Shown: positions 17,944 to 32,264, numbered from the stretch's first letter. The stretch is 64,000 bases of DNA from Planococcus sp. CP5-4_YE (GCF_019042655.1 NZ_JAHPZO010000005.1:124001-188000); one strand, 5' to 3'. Numbers and translations are program-made. Notes: generated by a model not told the origin, from the sequence alone.

Positions 17944-18381
17944 TTATTTTTCCTGGACTGGCCCAAGCGCGAACAAAATGTCGCATTCACAGGCGATTTC
18001 GCCATCTACTGTGGCAATTGCGTGCCCTTTGCCCATAGAACCACGCAGGCGAGTCAATTCGACTTCTAGGCGCAATTGATCCCCTGGCGTGACTTGGCGC
18101 TTAAAGCGGCAATTATCGATGCCTGTGAAGAAGGCAAGCCGGCCTTTGTTTTCTTCCATTTGAAGAACAGCAGCCGCACCGACCTGTGCCAAAGCTTCAA
18201 CAATCAAGACGCCTGGCATTACAGGGTAACCTGGAAAATGGCCGTTAAAGAAATCTTCATTAGCGGTGACGTTTTTCAGCCCGACCGCTTTTTTCCCCGC
18301 TTCGATTTCAACGATCCGATCGACCATTAAAAATGGATAACGGTGAGGCAAAATTGCCTGTACTTGTTCTGTCGTCAACAT
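17944..18381 (-). CDS. fabZ: 3-hydroxyacyl-[ACP] dehydratase FabZ
   Basis: 145-residue hot-dog fold enzyme that dehydrates (3R)-hydroxyacyl-ACP to trans-2-enoyl-ACP in type II fatty acid synthesis. Catalytic His lies in the signature [20 protein letters not shown], where the essential Glu also sits. The N-terminal [13 protein letters not shown] is diagnostic. Start is taken as ATG 18381 (MLTTEQVQ), which has GAAGGG ten bases upstream and matches other FabZ N-termini; an ATG three codons earlier is too close to the ribosome site. Confidence 0.95.
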   Translation of the reverse strand: MLTTEQVQAILPHRYPFLMVDRIVEIEAGKKAVGLKNVTANEDFFNGHFPGYPVMPGVLIVEALAQVGAAAVLQMEENKGRLAFFTGIDNCRFKRQVTPGDQLRLEVELTRLRGSMGKGHAIATVDGEIACECDILFALGPVQEK

Positions 18382-18437
18382 AAATTCCATTCCCTTCTAC
18401 AACTTTCTGCTTGTCTCCAGACTTTATCGTTTCCTGA

Positions 18438-18701
18438 TCAAGTGACTCCGCGCATGATATCAAAGATGTGCTGCCACGTTTCCCATTTAAGGGCATCGCC
18501 TGCATTGCCATCTCCAATGACGCCGTATCCGATCATAGCTCCCAGTGCTGCCATAACGACGAGAAGTGCAATGACCAGGAGGATGCGCAGCCAAATCGGA
18601 AACATGCGGATTTGCACCCAGCGCGTTTTCTTGTGTGGCTTTTCGGTTTGCGTATTCGGTTTATCTGGCTGTGTCGAGCCAGCTTTTCGTGATTGTGCCA
18701 T
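18438..18701 (-). CDS. EpuA-family small membrane protein (annotated in databases as 'RNA polymerase subunit beta')
   Basis: 87-residue protein with a Lys/Arg-rich cytoplasmic N-terminus (about 35 residues) and one membrane helix (IRMFPIWLRILLVIALLVVM), followed by the family signature GAMIGYGVIGDGNAGDALKWETWQ. This is the EpuA family, found next to flagellar-rod-like and mbl genes in Bacillales. The database name 'DNA-directed RNA polymerase subunit beta' is a misnomer without experimental support. Transcribed with mbl upstream (103-bp gap) and fabZ downstream (56-bp gap). Confidence 0.8.
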   Translation of the reverse strand: MAQSRKAGSTQPDKPNTQTEKPHKKTRWVQIRMFPIWLRILLVIALLVVMAALGAMIGYGVIGDGNAGDALKWETWQHIFDIMRGVT

Positions 18702-18804
18702 CGCTATGTCAACCTTTCCTCTTTAAATGCCCAATGCTATACAAGTTACTTCACTATCTGCCATTATACTAAAAAGCTTGGGCTGTGGAACATAAATTTG
18801 AATT

Positions 18805-19800
18805 TTATCTCCTCGAACGGAAAATATCCTGTTTCGCTTCGAGCATTTTTCCGGTTCCAAGAACGACGCATTCTTTCGGATGTTCCGCAATGGCGACCGG
18901 AATGCCGAGACGCTCCGTCAGTAGCCGGTCCAGTCCGCCTAGCAAAGCACCACCGCCAGTCAACACACCCCCGCGGTCGATGATGTCCGATGCCAATTCA
19001 GGAGGCGTTTGTTCGAGCACCACGCGCACACTTTCTGCAACTTGCTCGACCGATCCACGCAAGGCTTCTGTAATCTCTTGTGCCTTCAACGTAATTGTCC
19101 GCGGATACCCGGTCAGCATGTCCCGCCCCCGTATATCCATCGTGGCTTGTTGATTATCGCTGAGCGATCCAAATTCGACTTTCAATTTCTCCGCTGTCCT
19201 TTCCCCGATCAGCAATTTGTATTTCTTCTTGATGTAATGAAGGATGTCCAAGTCAAAATGATCCCCTGCCACTTTCAAGGTTACGCTTTTGACGATTTCG
19301 CCCATCGACAAAACCGCAATATCGGAAGTCCCTCCGCCGATATCAATGACGAGGCTCGCATCCGTCTGATAAATATCGAGCCCCGCCCCGATAGCTGCGA
19401 CTTTCGGCTCCACTTCAACATAAACTTTTCTCGCCCCCGCTTTTTCAGCCACTTCGCGGATGGCATTTTGTTCGATGCTCGTGATATTCGCCGGACAACA
19501 GATGAGGATACGCGGCTTCATCATAAAGCCTTTCAGTTTGAGTACTTGAATAAAATGCTTGAGCATCAATTCTGTAATATCAAAATCATGTATGACGCCG
19601 TCTTTTAAAGGGCGGATCACCGCAATGTGCTGTGGCGTGCGACCCATCATCTTCTGGGCTTCCATGCCAACGGCAATCAGCTCATTGGTTTTTTTCTCGA
19701 CAGCTACTACGGACGGCTCGTTTAAAATAATGCCCTTGCCTTTTACATAGATCAGCACATTGGCCGTTCCAAGATCGATGCCTATATCTTTCGAAAACAT
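18805..19800 (-). CDS. mbl: Rod shape-determining protein Mbl (MreB-like actin)
   Basis: 331-residue bacterial actin that polymerises on the inner membrane face and guides lateral cell-wall synthesis. Start ATG at 19800 (MFSKDIGIDLGTANVL) follows AAAGGGAGG; upstream in-frame codons lack a ribosome site. Actin-fold motifs: phosphate 1 DIGIDLGTAN (5-14), connect 1 near VVAVEKKT, phosphate 2 DIGGGTSDIAVLS (~160), adenosine LTGGGALLGGLD (~285). An amphipathic N-terminal MFSKDIG segment could contact the membrane. Called Mbl rather than MreB by synteny with fabZ and murAA; mreBCD is not nearby. In B. subtilis spoIIID precedes mbl; here the upstream gap contains only a repeat. Confidence 0.9.
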   Translation of the reverse strand: MFSKDIGIDLGTANVLIYVKGKGIILNEPSVVAVEKKTNELIAVGMEAQKMMGRTPQHIAVIRPLKDGVIHDFDITELMLKHFIQVLKLKGFMMKPRILICCPANITSIEQNAIREVAEKAGARKVYVEVEPKVAAIGAGLDIYQTDASLVIDIGGGTSDIAVLSMGEIVKSVTLKVAGDHFDLDILHYIKKKYKLLIGERTAEKLKVEFGSLSDNQQATMDIRGRDMLTGYPRTITLKAQEITEALRGSVEQVAESVRVVLEQTPPELASDIIDRGGVLTGGGALLGGLDRLLTERLGIPVAIAEHPKECVVLGTGKMLEAKQDIFRSRR

Positions 19801-19900
19801 AAAGCCGTCCCTCCCTTTGTTCTGCGATATTGATTGAAATTCAGTTTTTCTAAGCAACTCAATATTACAAATCTTCTATATTAGATGAATAGCCATATGC

Positions 19901-20020
19901 GAAAGAGTGGAAGACGGCGAAGAGCAAGGATACGCTCCTGTCGCGCCAACTGCATGACCCACACCGATGGGTACGAAAACGTTCGCCTGGAGCGATATCA
20001 GCACTTTCCTTCACTCTTTC
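19901..20020. repeat. Intergenic element related to family B, with terminal inverted repeats
   Basis: 120-bp element bounded by GAAAGAGTGGAAG and the inverse of GAAAGAGTGAAGG. Inside are CTCCTGTCGCGCCAACTGCATGACCC (related to the family B core) and the inverted pair GCTCCTGTCG / CGCCTGGAGC. It fills the gap 19801-20116 between mbl and murA; nothing else was recognised there. Confidence 0.55.
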
Positions 20021-20116
20021 TAATACTTCGATTCAACTTGTCTAGTTAAAATCTTATCATAATCCTGCAACGGCTGACAAAATTCTCCGAAAATACTTTC
20101 AGACTGTTTTTCTACG

Positions 20117-20150
20117 AAAAAAGCCTGCCGCTTAATTGTGCGGCAGGCTT
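20117..20150 (-). terminator. Rho-independent terminator of murA
   Basis: Perfect 11-bp stem AAGCCTGCCGC / GCGGCAGGCTT, 8-nt loop, six Ts on the minus strand. Confidence 0.92.
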
Positions 20151-20180
20151 CGAATCTTATGAAGTATAAGTCCTGATGAA

Positions 20181-21479
20181 TTAAACCATTTGCTCTTCTT
20201 TTACTTCGCTTGTTTCAGTTGATACGCGTTCAATGTCGGCACCTAGAGCTTCAAGCTTCAAGTGGAAATCCACATATCCGCGGTCTAAATGATAAAGTTC
20301 GTGTACGCGTGTAATTCCTTCAGCAGCCAGCCCAGCCAAGATCAATGCAGCAGCTGCACGAAGGTCTGTCGCTGAAACTTGTGCGCCTTGCAATTTAGAA
20401 GGGCCTTCCATGATGACTGAACGTCCTTCAATCTTGACGGATGCATTCATCCGACGGAATTCTTCTACGTGCATGAAGCGGTTTTCGAAAACTGTTTCAG
20501 TCAAAATGCCGCTTCCTTGTGCCGTCAACATCAATGACATCATCTGCGATTGCATATCTGTCGGGAAGCCTGGGTGTGGCATTGTTTTGATGTCGATCGA
20601 ACGGAGCGGGCGTGTCGCGCGAATGCGCAAGCCTTCATCCGTTTCTTGGATATCGACTCCCATTTCGCCCATTTTTGAAATTAAGGCAGCCATATGTTCC
20701 GGAACAGCGTTTTCAATGATGACGTCGCCCTCAGTGATGGCAGCTGCCACCATGAATGTACCGGCTTCCACACGGTCAGGAATAATCGAGTGATGTGAAC
20801 CGTGAAGAGTTTCCACGCCTTCGATGCGCATGGTGTCTGTACCTGCGCCTTTGACGTTTCCGCCCATTTCGTTGATATAGTTCGCTAAGTCAACAATTTC
20901 CGGCTCTTTCGCTGCGTTTTCGATAATCGTTACCCCATCTGCAAGCGCTGCAGCTGACATGATGTTCTCTGTCGCTCCTACACTTGGGAAATCGAGGTAC
21001 ATTTTAGCGCCGCGTAAACGGCCATCCGTTTTGGCTTCAACAAAACCATTTCCGAACGTGATATTCGCTCCCATTGCTTCAAAGCCTTTTAGATGCTGAT
21101 CGATTGGACGGGATCCAATCGCGCAGCCGCCTGGCAAAGCAACACGGGCAAATCCATTGCGCGCAAGAACCGGCCCCATGACCAAAATCGAGGCACGCAT
21201 TTTACGAACATACTCGAACTGCGCTTCACTTGAAAGTTGCGAGGAAGCATCGATGTGCATCTCATTTTTCTCTGGGAAATATTCGATGTCGACATTCAAG
21301 CTTCTCAATACTTCTTGAATAGTGTAGACATCTGCTAGATTCGGCACTTCCGTGATGATGCTCTTCCCTTCACTTGCAAGAAGCGCACCTGCCAATACCG
21401 GCAGTACTGCGTTCTTCGCGCCTTCTACCCGTACTTTTCCTGTTAATTTCTTTCCGCCTTTAACGATGATATGATCCAA
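20181..21479 (-). CDS. murA: UDP-N-acetylglucosamine 1-carboxyvinyltransferase MurA (MurAA type)
   Basis: 432-residue cytoplasmic enzyme of the first committed peptidoglycan step, transferring enolpyruvate from PEP to UDP-GlcNAc. The start is assigned to TTG at 21479: GGAGGG lies seven bases upstream, and this start gives the canonical numbering Lys22-Asn23 (EGAKN). An ATG five codons earlier overlaps the ribosome site. The PEP-binding, fosfomycin-target Cys is present in [16 protein letters not shown] (~119). Gly/Ala-rich inside-out barrel repeats are intact. A second copy is at 45550-46851, the usual situation in low-GC Gram-positives. Position next to the atp operon matches the essential murAA. 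Confidence 0.94.
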   Translation of the reverse strand: MDHIIVKGGKKLTGKVRVEGAKNAVLPVLAGALLASEGKSIITEVPNLADVYTIQEVLRSLNVDIEYFPEKNEMHIDASSQLSSEAQFEYVRKMRASILVMGPVLARNGFARVALPGGCAIGSRPIDQHLKGFEAMGANITFGNGFVEAKTDGRLRGAKMYLDFPSVGATENIMSAAALADGVTIIENAAKEPEIVDLANYINEMGGNVKGAGTDTMRIEGVETLHGSHHSIIPDRVEAGTFMVAAAITEGDVIIENAVPEHMAALISKMGEMGVDIQETDEGLRIRATRPLRSIDIKTMPHPGFPTDMQSQMMSLMLTAQGSGILTETVFENRFMHVEEFRRMNASVKIEGRSVIMEGPSKLQGAQVSATDLRAAAALILAGLAAEGITRVHELYHLDRGYVDFHLKLEALGADIERVSTETSEVKEEQMV

Positions 21480-21793
21480 AGCATAACCCTCCATGTGTTT
21501 AATAGTCCCTAATTTATACAGCTCTCACGTATATTTTCACATTTAATAATCTCTGTAGTTTATGGTAGTAAAAAATGAAAACCTTATCCATGATACCTTG
21601 TTTTTTAATAAGAAACAAGCATTACAAAGCTTTCTTATCAAAAACTCAATACACTCCATGTTGTTCGTAAACATAGGTATTTTTATGTCCGTTACGAAAA
21701 AAGAAATATTACAAATTGATTACAGTTAATTGTTTCCCCACTTCCATAGAATTAAACCCTTATACAGTGAATATTTCCTGGGAAATAGTAAAA
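21480..21793. other. AT-rich intergenic region upstream of murA
   Basis: About 310 bp without an open frame that has a ribosome site. In B. subtilis spoIID lies in the corresponding interval; no remnant of it was recognised. Promoter elements for murA should be here but none stands out. Confidence 0.5.
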
Positions 21794-21852
21794 CATTGCC
21801 GATTTGCCATAGGAACGGCATGCATCCACATTACCATGGCAAATCGGCAATG
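21794..21852 (-). terminator. Long stem-loop immediately after the DUF1146 gene
   Basis: 17-bp perfect stem CATTGCCGATTTGCCAT / ATGGCAAATCGGCAATG enclosing a 25-nt loop that contains GCATGCAT. The stem begins at the base after the stop codon and is followed by TTTTAC on the minus strand. It probably terminates transcription; the stem is unusually long. Confidence 0.75.
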
Positions 21853-22086
21853 CTAAAATAGGTATGGCAATTGCCTAGACCATGCAGAAATTTCCAAGAA
21901 AAAATTGGAGACGGCCGTTCCGAGCACAATACTTAAAAATATGTATAAGATTTGCGCCTGCAATACGTGGTGCTTCGCTATCCATTTGTCGAACATTACA
22001 GACCGCAATGCATAAAAGGAAACACCGGTGAAAAAGATATGGCTAATGATTGAAATCAATGCCTGCTGCCCGATATATAATTCCAC
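21853..22086 (-). CDS. DUF1146 (YwzB) family membrane protein
   Basis: 77-residue protein with two hydrophobic segments (about 8-30 and 43-63) separated by a short basic loop (FDKWIAKHHVLQAQ), matching the DUF1146/YwzB family encoded beside the ATP synthase operon in Bacillales. Function unknown. GTG start at 22086 after AAAGGAGAG. It is separated from atpC by the atp terminator and is followed by the long stem-loop. Confidence 0.85.
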   Translation of the reverse strand: MELYIGQQALISIISHIFFTGVSFYALRSVMFDKWIAKHHVLQAQILYIFLSIVLGTAVSNFFLEISAWSRQLPYLF

Positions 22087-22207
22087 TCTATACTCTCCTT
22101 TCGTCTCATATCTTATTTGTTGAAACCCCTGCTGTTAGTATAGCTGAAATTATTTCATATGGCATAAAAATTCATGAGTTTTTCGTGAAATCCTGCCTAT
22201 AATTCAA

Positions 22208-22243
22208 TAAAAAAACGGACAGAAGCGAATCGCTTCTGTCCGT
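22208..22243 (-). terminator. Terminator of the ATP synthase operon
   Basis: Perfect 13-bp stem ACGGACAGAAGCG / CGCTTCTGTCCGT, 3-nt loop, seven Ts on the minus strand, ten bases after atpC. Confidence 0.95.
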
Positions 22244-22252
22244 CTCCTTTTA

Positions 22253-24139
<1,887 letters not shown>

Positions 24140-24159
24140 TCATCGGGCCTATACGGCCG

Positions 24160-25169
<1,010 letters not shown>

Positions 25170-25199
25170 TTATTTTTTCTTCCTATCCTGCCAGGGAGC

Positions 25200-26729
<1,530 letters not shown>

Positions 26730-26736
26730 TCATAAA

Positions 26737-27267
26737 TTAGCCGATCAATTGACGCTGCAAGCGAGCAAGTTTCGTGCTGACACTGCTGTCATAGATGCGG
26801 TTCCCGATTTGAAGGCGCAATCCACCAATCAAAGATGGGTCGATTACGTTTTCAATCCGTAAAGAATTCTTGCCGATGCTTTTCGCGAAAGCTGTGGAAA
26901 GAGATGCTGTTTCTTCTTCTGTCAACGGACGAGTTGAATAAACTGTTGCATCCTCTATTCCCTGCTCTTCGTTCGAAAGCTTGATATATGCCTGTGTCAT
27001 ATCACTGACTTCGTTCATGCGTCTGCGATCACCCAACATCTGAAGCGTATTGATAAGGTAATGGTTAGCCCCTTGAAACACTTCGTCGATAAGGTTTGTG
27101 CGCTTTTCAGATGAAAGTTTCGGCGACACGATCAATTGGTAAAGTTCAGGAGTCAACTTGAAAACTTTACGTACTTCACGGAGATCCTGTTCGATTTCCA
27201 AAGTCACATTGTGCTCTTTGGCTACCTGGAATAATGCCGATGCGTAGCGCTCAGCGACTTGGCTCAT
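26737..27267 (-). CDS. atpH: F1F0 ATP synthase subunit delta
   Basis: 176-residue delta subunit (OSCP homologue) joining F1 to the peripheral stalk. N-terminal VAERYASALFQVAKEH is the family signature; the C-terminal VIDPSLIGGLRLQIGNRIYD is the second one. The start overlaps the atpF stop by four bases (27264-27267), so translation is coupled. Confidence 0.95.
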   Translation of the reverse strand: MSQVAERYASALFQVAKEHNVTLEIEQDLREVRKVFKLTPELYQLIVSPKLSSEKRTNLIDEVFQGANHYLINTLQMLGDRRRMNEVSDMTQAYIKLSNEEQGIEDATVYSTRPLTEEETASLSTAFAKSIGKNSLRIENVIDPSLIGGLRLQIGNRIYDSSVSTKLARLQRQLIG

Positions 27268-27785
27268 TGCACTTCGCCTGCCTTCGCAATCGTTTCGTTA
27301 ATCAACTGACGGTTGTCTTCCTCAGAGATTTCCTTATCGAGTACTCTCGTAGCTGCCAACAAGGACAGAGCCACAACTTCTTCACGAACTGCTGCGATCG
27401 CTTTTTCGCGCTCGTTAGCAATTTCTGCCACTGCGGATTCTTTCATGCGAGCAGATTCAGCACGCGCTGTCGTAATGATTTCCTCACGGGAAACTTCGCC
27501 TTGTTTCTTAGCATTTTCAACGATTTCCTGCGCCTGGTTGCGGGCATCCTTCAAAAGGTTGCGCTGCTCATCAAGCATTTGCTGTGATTCCTGACGGCTT
27601 TTTTCTGCAGTTTCGATCTCACTTGCGATCAAATCTTCACGTTGTTGCATAACGCCCATCAATGGACCCCACGCAAATTTCTTCAACAGGGCCATTAGGA
27701 GTAAAAAGATGACCAATGTTGCGATGATGTCTCCAGTGTTCAAAAACTCCCCGGTTGCACCGAGTACGAGGTGATCAAAAAACAC
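27264..27785 (-). CDS. atpF: F1F0 ATP synthase subunit b
   Basis: 173-residue stator subunit b: one N-terminal membrane helix (about 18-37) followed by a long charged coiled coil (40-165). GTG start at 27785 with GGGAG about ten bases upstream. The gap to atpE upstream is 434 bp, far above the usual tens of bases, and contains two tandem family A repeats, a hairpin and a TATAAT box, so b may be expressed partly from its own promoter. Confidence 0.95.
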   Translation of the reverse strand: MFFDHLVLGATGEFLNTGDIIATLVIFLLLMALLKKFAWGPLMGVMQQREDLIASEIETAEKSRQESQQMLDEQRNLLKDARNQAQEIVENAKKQGEVSREEIITTARAESARMKESAVAEIANEREKAIAAVREEVVALSLLAATRVLDKEISEEDNRQLINETIAKAGEVQ

Positions 27786-27828
27786 GATTGTTTCACTCCC
27801 TTCAAGAGCCTAAAATACTTTTTCTTCT

Positions 27829-27834
27829 ATTATA
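27829..27834 (-). promoter_or_regulatory. Possible internal -10 box upstream of atpF
   Basis: Perfect TATAAT on the minus strand 44 bases upstream of the atpF start. No good -35 is present at 16-18 bp, so this is only a candidate internal promoter. Confidence 0.3.
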
Positions 27835-27892
27835 TATGCTGCTTAAAATCGTTAGATGTGCTGTCGAAATCCAAAATGCATCATACAAGCAT

Positions 27893-27929
27893 AAATGGCG
27901 AAAAACATGCCGGAGCATTCTCGCCATTT
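27893..27929 (-). promoter_or_regulatory. Intercistronic hairpin between atpE and atpF
   Basis: 9-bp perfect stem AAATGGCGA / TCGCCATTT with a 19-nt loop on the atp transcript. Not followed by a T-run; may stabilise upstream mRNA (atpE is needed in high copy) or attenuate read-through. Confidence 0.45.
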
Positions 27930-27957
27930 AGCTTTTTAGTAATAAGTTGCTTTGTCT

Positions 27958-28097
27958 AGATTCGCTTTGCGCGATGTCTAGACTCCAGTGCCTAGCTCTT
28001 CGGGACATAAGGCAACCCAGCTGAGCGGCAAATTACGCCGCTTCGCTGGTTCGCCTTATGCCTGTCAGAGCTGAACGGCCGTTTTCGCTTTTCTTAG
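27958..28097. repeat. Family A repeat (first of two tandem copies in the atpE-atpF gap)
   Basis: About 140 bp with the family words TGTCTAGACTCCAGTGCCTAG, CTTCGGGACATAAGGC, the central ACGCCGCTTCG, GCCTTATGCCTGTCAGAGC and the terminal CGCTTTTCTTA. Diverged from the atpG-atpD copy but collinear with it. Confidence 0.85.
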
Positions 28098-28217
28098 TGT
28101 CCAGACTCCAACGGCCAACTCCTCGGACTTAAGCTGTCTTTCCTATGCGGCAAAAAGCGCCGCTTCGGAAGTCCGTCTTAAGCCTTTCGGAGCTGAACGG
28201 CCGTTTTCGCTTTTCGA
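28085..28217. repeat. Family A repeat (second tandem copy, adjoining atpE)
   Basis: Shares the CGCTTTTCTTAG junction with the previous copy and continues GTGTCCAGACTCCAACGGCC, CTCGGACTTAAGC, CGCCGCTTCGG, GTCTTAAGCC and TCGGAGCTGAACGGCCG. It ends within about five bases of the atpE stop codon (28220). Confidence 0.82.
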
Positions 28218-28219
28218 AA

Positions 28220-28447
<228 letters not shown>

Positions 28448-28490
28448 TCAGGATAATTGTTTTTTTGTTTTGCCCGAAGGCAGTTTATAC

Positions 28491-29607
<1,117 letters not shown>

Positions 29608-29610
29608 TGT

Positions 29611-29832
29611 TCACATGTCTCCTGATTCGAATTTTCGGACGGTCTGAAGCATCGCCCACACCCCAGCACTAAGGCCGACAAACAGGCAGATGATCAAAAA
29701 GAGCGGGGCGGTTCCGAATTGCTCATCAAGCCACATCCCTGTAAAGACTCCGATTAGTACGGACCCGACAAGTTGTGAGAGAATGACGGAATAAATCGCC
29801 ATTGCTTGTAAGGGACTTTTTTTCGGGTGCAT
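29611..29832 (-). CDS. atpZ: AtpZ/AtpI family small membrane protein
   Basis: 73-residue protein with two membrane helices (about 11-32 and 41-62); MHPKKSPLQAMAIYSVILSQ is the family N-terminus. Start ATG at 29832 with GAGGGG six bases upstream; the longer open frame upstream runs through the leader. First gene of the atp operon, about 110 bases downstream of its promoter. Confidence 0.87.
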   Translation of the reverse strand: MHPKKSPLQAMAIYSVILSQLVGSVLIGVFTGMWLDEQFGTAPLFLIICLFVGLSAGVWAMLQTVRKFESGDM

Positions 29833-29950
29833 GATAAACCCCTCGAAATTCATAATGATTTGATATTCACGCCCATAAAAGAGCAGTCGCATCCGGCTTT
29901 CAATAGCACATCCATTATGTATGAAAACCCTCTCATGCAGACCCTTTGTA

Positions 29951-29979
29951 AGCATACAATAGGGGCAAAATCATGTCAA
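29951..29979 (-). promoter_or_regulatory. Sigma-A promoter of the atp operon
   Basis: TTGACA, 17-bp spacer, TATGCT on the minus strand; start predicted near 29944. Only one mismatch in the twelve consensus bases apart from the C in the -10. It lies clear of the repeat cluster upstream. Confidence 0.85.
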
Positions 29980-30040
29980 TTGCATGTAGTGAAAAACTTC
30001 ACAAGCGCTATCCCACCGACATATGATTGACAAATTTGTT

Positions 30041-30176
30041 ACAAGAAAAGCGAGAGCGCCTGTTCAGCTCCGACAGGCATAAGACGGATCAGCAATGCGG
30101 CGCCCTTTGCCGCAATGCTGGAACGGCTTATGACCCGAGGAGCTAGGCGCTCGAGCTAGACACCAAGAAAAGCGGA
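30041..30176. repeat. Family A repeat (reverse orientation)
   Basis: Begins AAGAAAAGCGAGAGCGCC, contains CAGCTCCGACAGGCATAAGACG, GCGGCGCCC, GGCTTATGACCCGAGGAGCTAGGCGC and ends GAGCTAGACACCAAGAAAAGC. It is the reverse complement of the atp copies. Confidence 0.85.
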
Positions 30177-30440
30177 AGCGGTCAATTGGAGGCTAAGCTA
30201 AGAACGCGACGTCCTGTCGCAACGCTTAGCTGACCCACATCCTGTGAGCCCTCGACAAGCACAAGACGATTTGCTGACGCGGCGCTTTTCAGCCGCACAG
30301 GGAAGTTGACTTGCGACCCGAGAGCCAGACCGCTGACGCTAGACACCGAGAAAAGCGAGAGCGCCTGATCGCGGAAGCTAAGCTAAGTGCGCGACGTCCT
30401 GTCGCAACGCTTAGCTGACCCACATCCTGTGAGCCCTCTG
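30167..30440. repeat. Composite of family A with two family B-like insertions
   Basis: A second family A element (30167 to about 30360) interrupted by a 65-bp block containing GCGACGTCCTGTCGCAACGC. The same block is repeated at 30373-30440, with AGCTAAGCTAAG on its left and CCCACATCCTGTGAGCCCTC on its right. The two 65-bp blocks are nearly identical. Ends 13 bases before the wecB stop. Confidence 0.75.
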
Positions 30441-30452
30441 CTCCCCTGCTCC

Positions 30453-31571
30453 TTACAACTCGCCGAAATACTTGTGCAAAGCTTCCACGATTCGCTGTGA
30501 TGCTTTTCCGTCGCCATATGGATTCGATGCTTGCGACATCGCTTCGTACGCGGATGCATCCGTCAGCAATTCCTTGCCGAGGCGGTAAATCGTTTCTTCA
30601 TCGATGCCTGCAAGCTTCAAAGTTCCGGCATCAATGCCTTCCGGGCGTTCTGTCGTATCACGCAAAACCAATACAGGCTTTCCAAGAGACGGCGCTTCTT
30701 CCTGCACCCCGCCTGAATCAGTCAGGATGAAATAGGACTGGGCTGCGAAGTTATGGAAATCCAGCACTTCGAGAGGCTCGATCAAATGGATCCGCGGATC
30801 GCGCCCGAGCACTTCATCAGCCACTTCGCGCACAGCCGGATTCATATGGACTGGATAGACGACTTGAATATCATCGTGCTCTTCAGTCAAGCGCTTGATC
30901 GCACGGAACATATTGCGCATCGGTTCGCCGAGGTTTTCACGGCGATGGGCAGTCAACAAGATCATACGGTCATTGCCGATTTTATCGAGCACCGGGTGAT
31001 GATAATTATCACGCACCGTCGTCTGCAAGGCATCGATTGCCGTGTTGCCGGTAATATAGATCGTTTCTTCTTTTTTATTCTCATCACGCAGATTCTGCGC
31101 AGACTTCTCGGTCGGCGCAAAATGGATGTCCGCCATGACGCCTGTCAATTGACGGTTCATCTCTTCCGGGAAAGGAGAGTACTTATTGTGGGTCCGAAGC
31201 CCGGCTTCTACGTGCCCAATTGAGATCTGATTGTATAAAGCGGCTAAACTTGCCGCGAATGTCGTTGTCGTATCGCCATGGACGAGCACAATATCCGGTT
31301 TCGCTTCTTTCATTACATCGTCCAAACCTTGCATAGCTCTTACCGTTACATCGCTTAATGTTTGACGGTCTTTCATGATGTTCAAATCAAAATCGGGGGT
31401 GATGCCGAATGTTTCGAGTACTTGGTCAAGCATTTGGCGATGCTGGGCCGTCACGGTTACGAGTGGTTCGATCGTTTCTGGATGCTTCTGCAATTCCAAC
31501 ACAAGAGGCGCCATCTTTATCGCTTCCGGACGTGTACCGAAAATCGTCATCACTTTCCATTTTTTCGTCAC
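30453..31571 (-). CDS. wecB: UDP-N-acetylglucosamine 2-epimerase (non-hydrolysing)
   Basis: 372-residue cytoplasmic enzyme interconverting UDP-GlcNAc and UDP-ManNAc, which feeds wall teichoic acid linkage units or surface polysaccharides. GT-B fold motifs: FGTRPEAIKMAPL (N-terminus), VHGDTTTTFAASLAA, GHVEAGLRTHNKYSPFPEEMNR with the catalytic Asp/Glu region, LTAHRRENLGE and TDSGGVQEEAPSLGKPVL. GTG start at 31571; ribosome site weak. It follows upp by 19 bases and probably shares its transcript, an arrangement also seen in Listeria and staphylococci. Confidence 0.93.
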   Translation of the reverse strand: MTKKWKVMTIFGTRPEAIKMAPLVLELQKHPETIEPLVTVTAQHRQMLDQVLETFGITPDFDLNIMKDRQTLSDVTVRAMQGLDDVMKEAKPDIVLVHGDTTTTFAASLAALYNQISIGHVEAGLRTHNKYSPFPEEMNRQLTGVMADIHFAPTEKSAQNLRDENKKEETIYITGNTAIDALQTTVRDNYHHPVLDKIGNDRMILLTAHRRENLGEPMRNMFRAIKRLTEEHDDIQVVYPVHMNPAVREVADEVLGRDPRIHLIEPLEVLDFHNFAAQSYFILTDSGGVQEEAPSLGKPVLVLRDTTERPEGIDAGTLKLAGIDEETIYRLGKELLTDASAYEAMSQASNPYGDGKASQRIVEALHKYFGEL

Positions 31572-31590
31572 TTCTGATCAACCCACTTTC

Positions 31591-32220
31591 TTATTTTGTT
31601 CCGAACAAGCGATCTCCGGCATCGCCGAGGCCAGGCACAATATAGCCTTTTTCGTTAAGCTTCTCATCGAGTGCCGCGATATAGATATCGACATCTGGAT
31701 GCGCTTTTTGCAAAGCTTCCACGCCTTCTGGAGCCGCGATGATGCACATGAATTTGATTTTCGTCGCGCCGCGCTTTTTCAATGAGTTAACCGCTTCAAT
31801 CGCAGATCCGCCTGTTGCAAGCATCGGATCGACGACGATCAATTCGCGTTCAGAGACATCTGAAGGCATTTTAAAGTAATATTCTACTGGTTGCAAAGTT
31901 TCCGGATCACGGTACAAGCCAATATGGCCAACCTTTGCCGCTGGAATCAATTTCAAGACGCCATCGACCATTCCAATTCCTGCACGCAAGATCGGAACGA
32001 TACCCAATTTTTTTCCGGCCAAGACGTTTGATTTCGCAACTTGCACCGGCGTCTCCACATCGATTTCCTGAAGCGGAAGCTCGCGTGTGATTTCAAAGGC
32101 CATCAAAGTTGAAATCTCATCAACCAATTCACGGAATTCTTTTGTTCCAGTCGATTTGTCGCGGATATACGTCAGTTTATGCTGAATTAACGGATGATCA
32201 AAAACGAATACTTTTCCCAC
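31591..32220 (-). CDS. upp: Uracil phosphoribosyltransferase
   Basis: 209-residue salvage enzyme making UMP from uracil and PRPP. GTG start at 32220 ([20 protein letters not shown]) with AAGGAGAG seven bases upstream gives the standard family length. PRPP-binding loop [16 protein letters not shown] (~130-145) and the uracil-site C-terminus [18 protein letters not shown] are intact. Confidence 0.96.
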   Translation of the reverse strand: MGKVFVFDHPLIQHKLTYIRDKSTGTKEFRELVDEISTLMAFEITRELPLQEIDVETPVQVAKSNVLAGKKLGIVPILRAGIGMVDGVLKLIPAAKVGHIGLYRDPETLQPVEYYFKMPSDVSERELIVVDPMLATGGSAIEAVNSLKKRGATKIKFMCIIAAPEGVEALQKAHPDVDIYIAALDEKLNEKGYIVPGLGDAGDRLFGTK

Positions 32221-32255
32221 AGTGTATCTCTCCTTTTTCATACATTTTCCTAAAC

Positions 32256-32264
32256 AGTATAACA
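32256..32264 (-). promoter_or_regulatory. Extended -10 promoter element of upp
   Basis: TGTTATACT on the minus strand, an extended -10 of the TGnTATAAT type; the -35 is poor. About 35 bases before the GTG start. Confidence 0.4.

Noticed and set aside
19801-19857. Earlier start for mbl
   Set aside because: No ribosome site; MFSKDIGIDLG at 19800 is the conserved N-terminus with AAAGGGAGG upstream.
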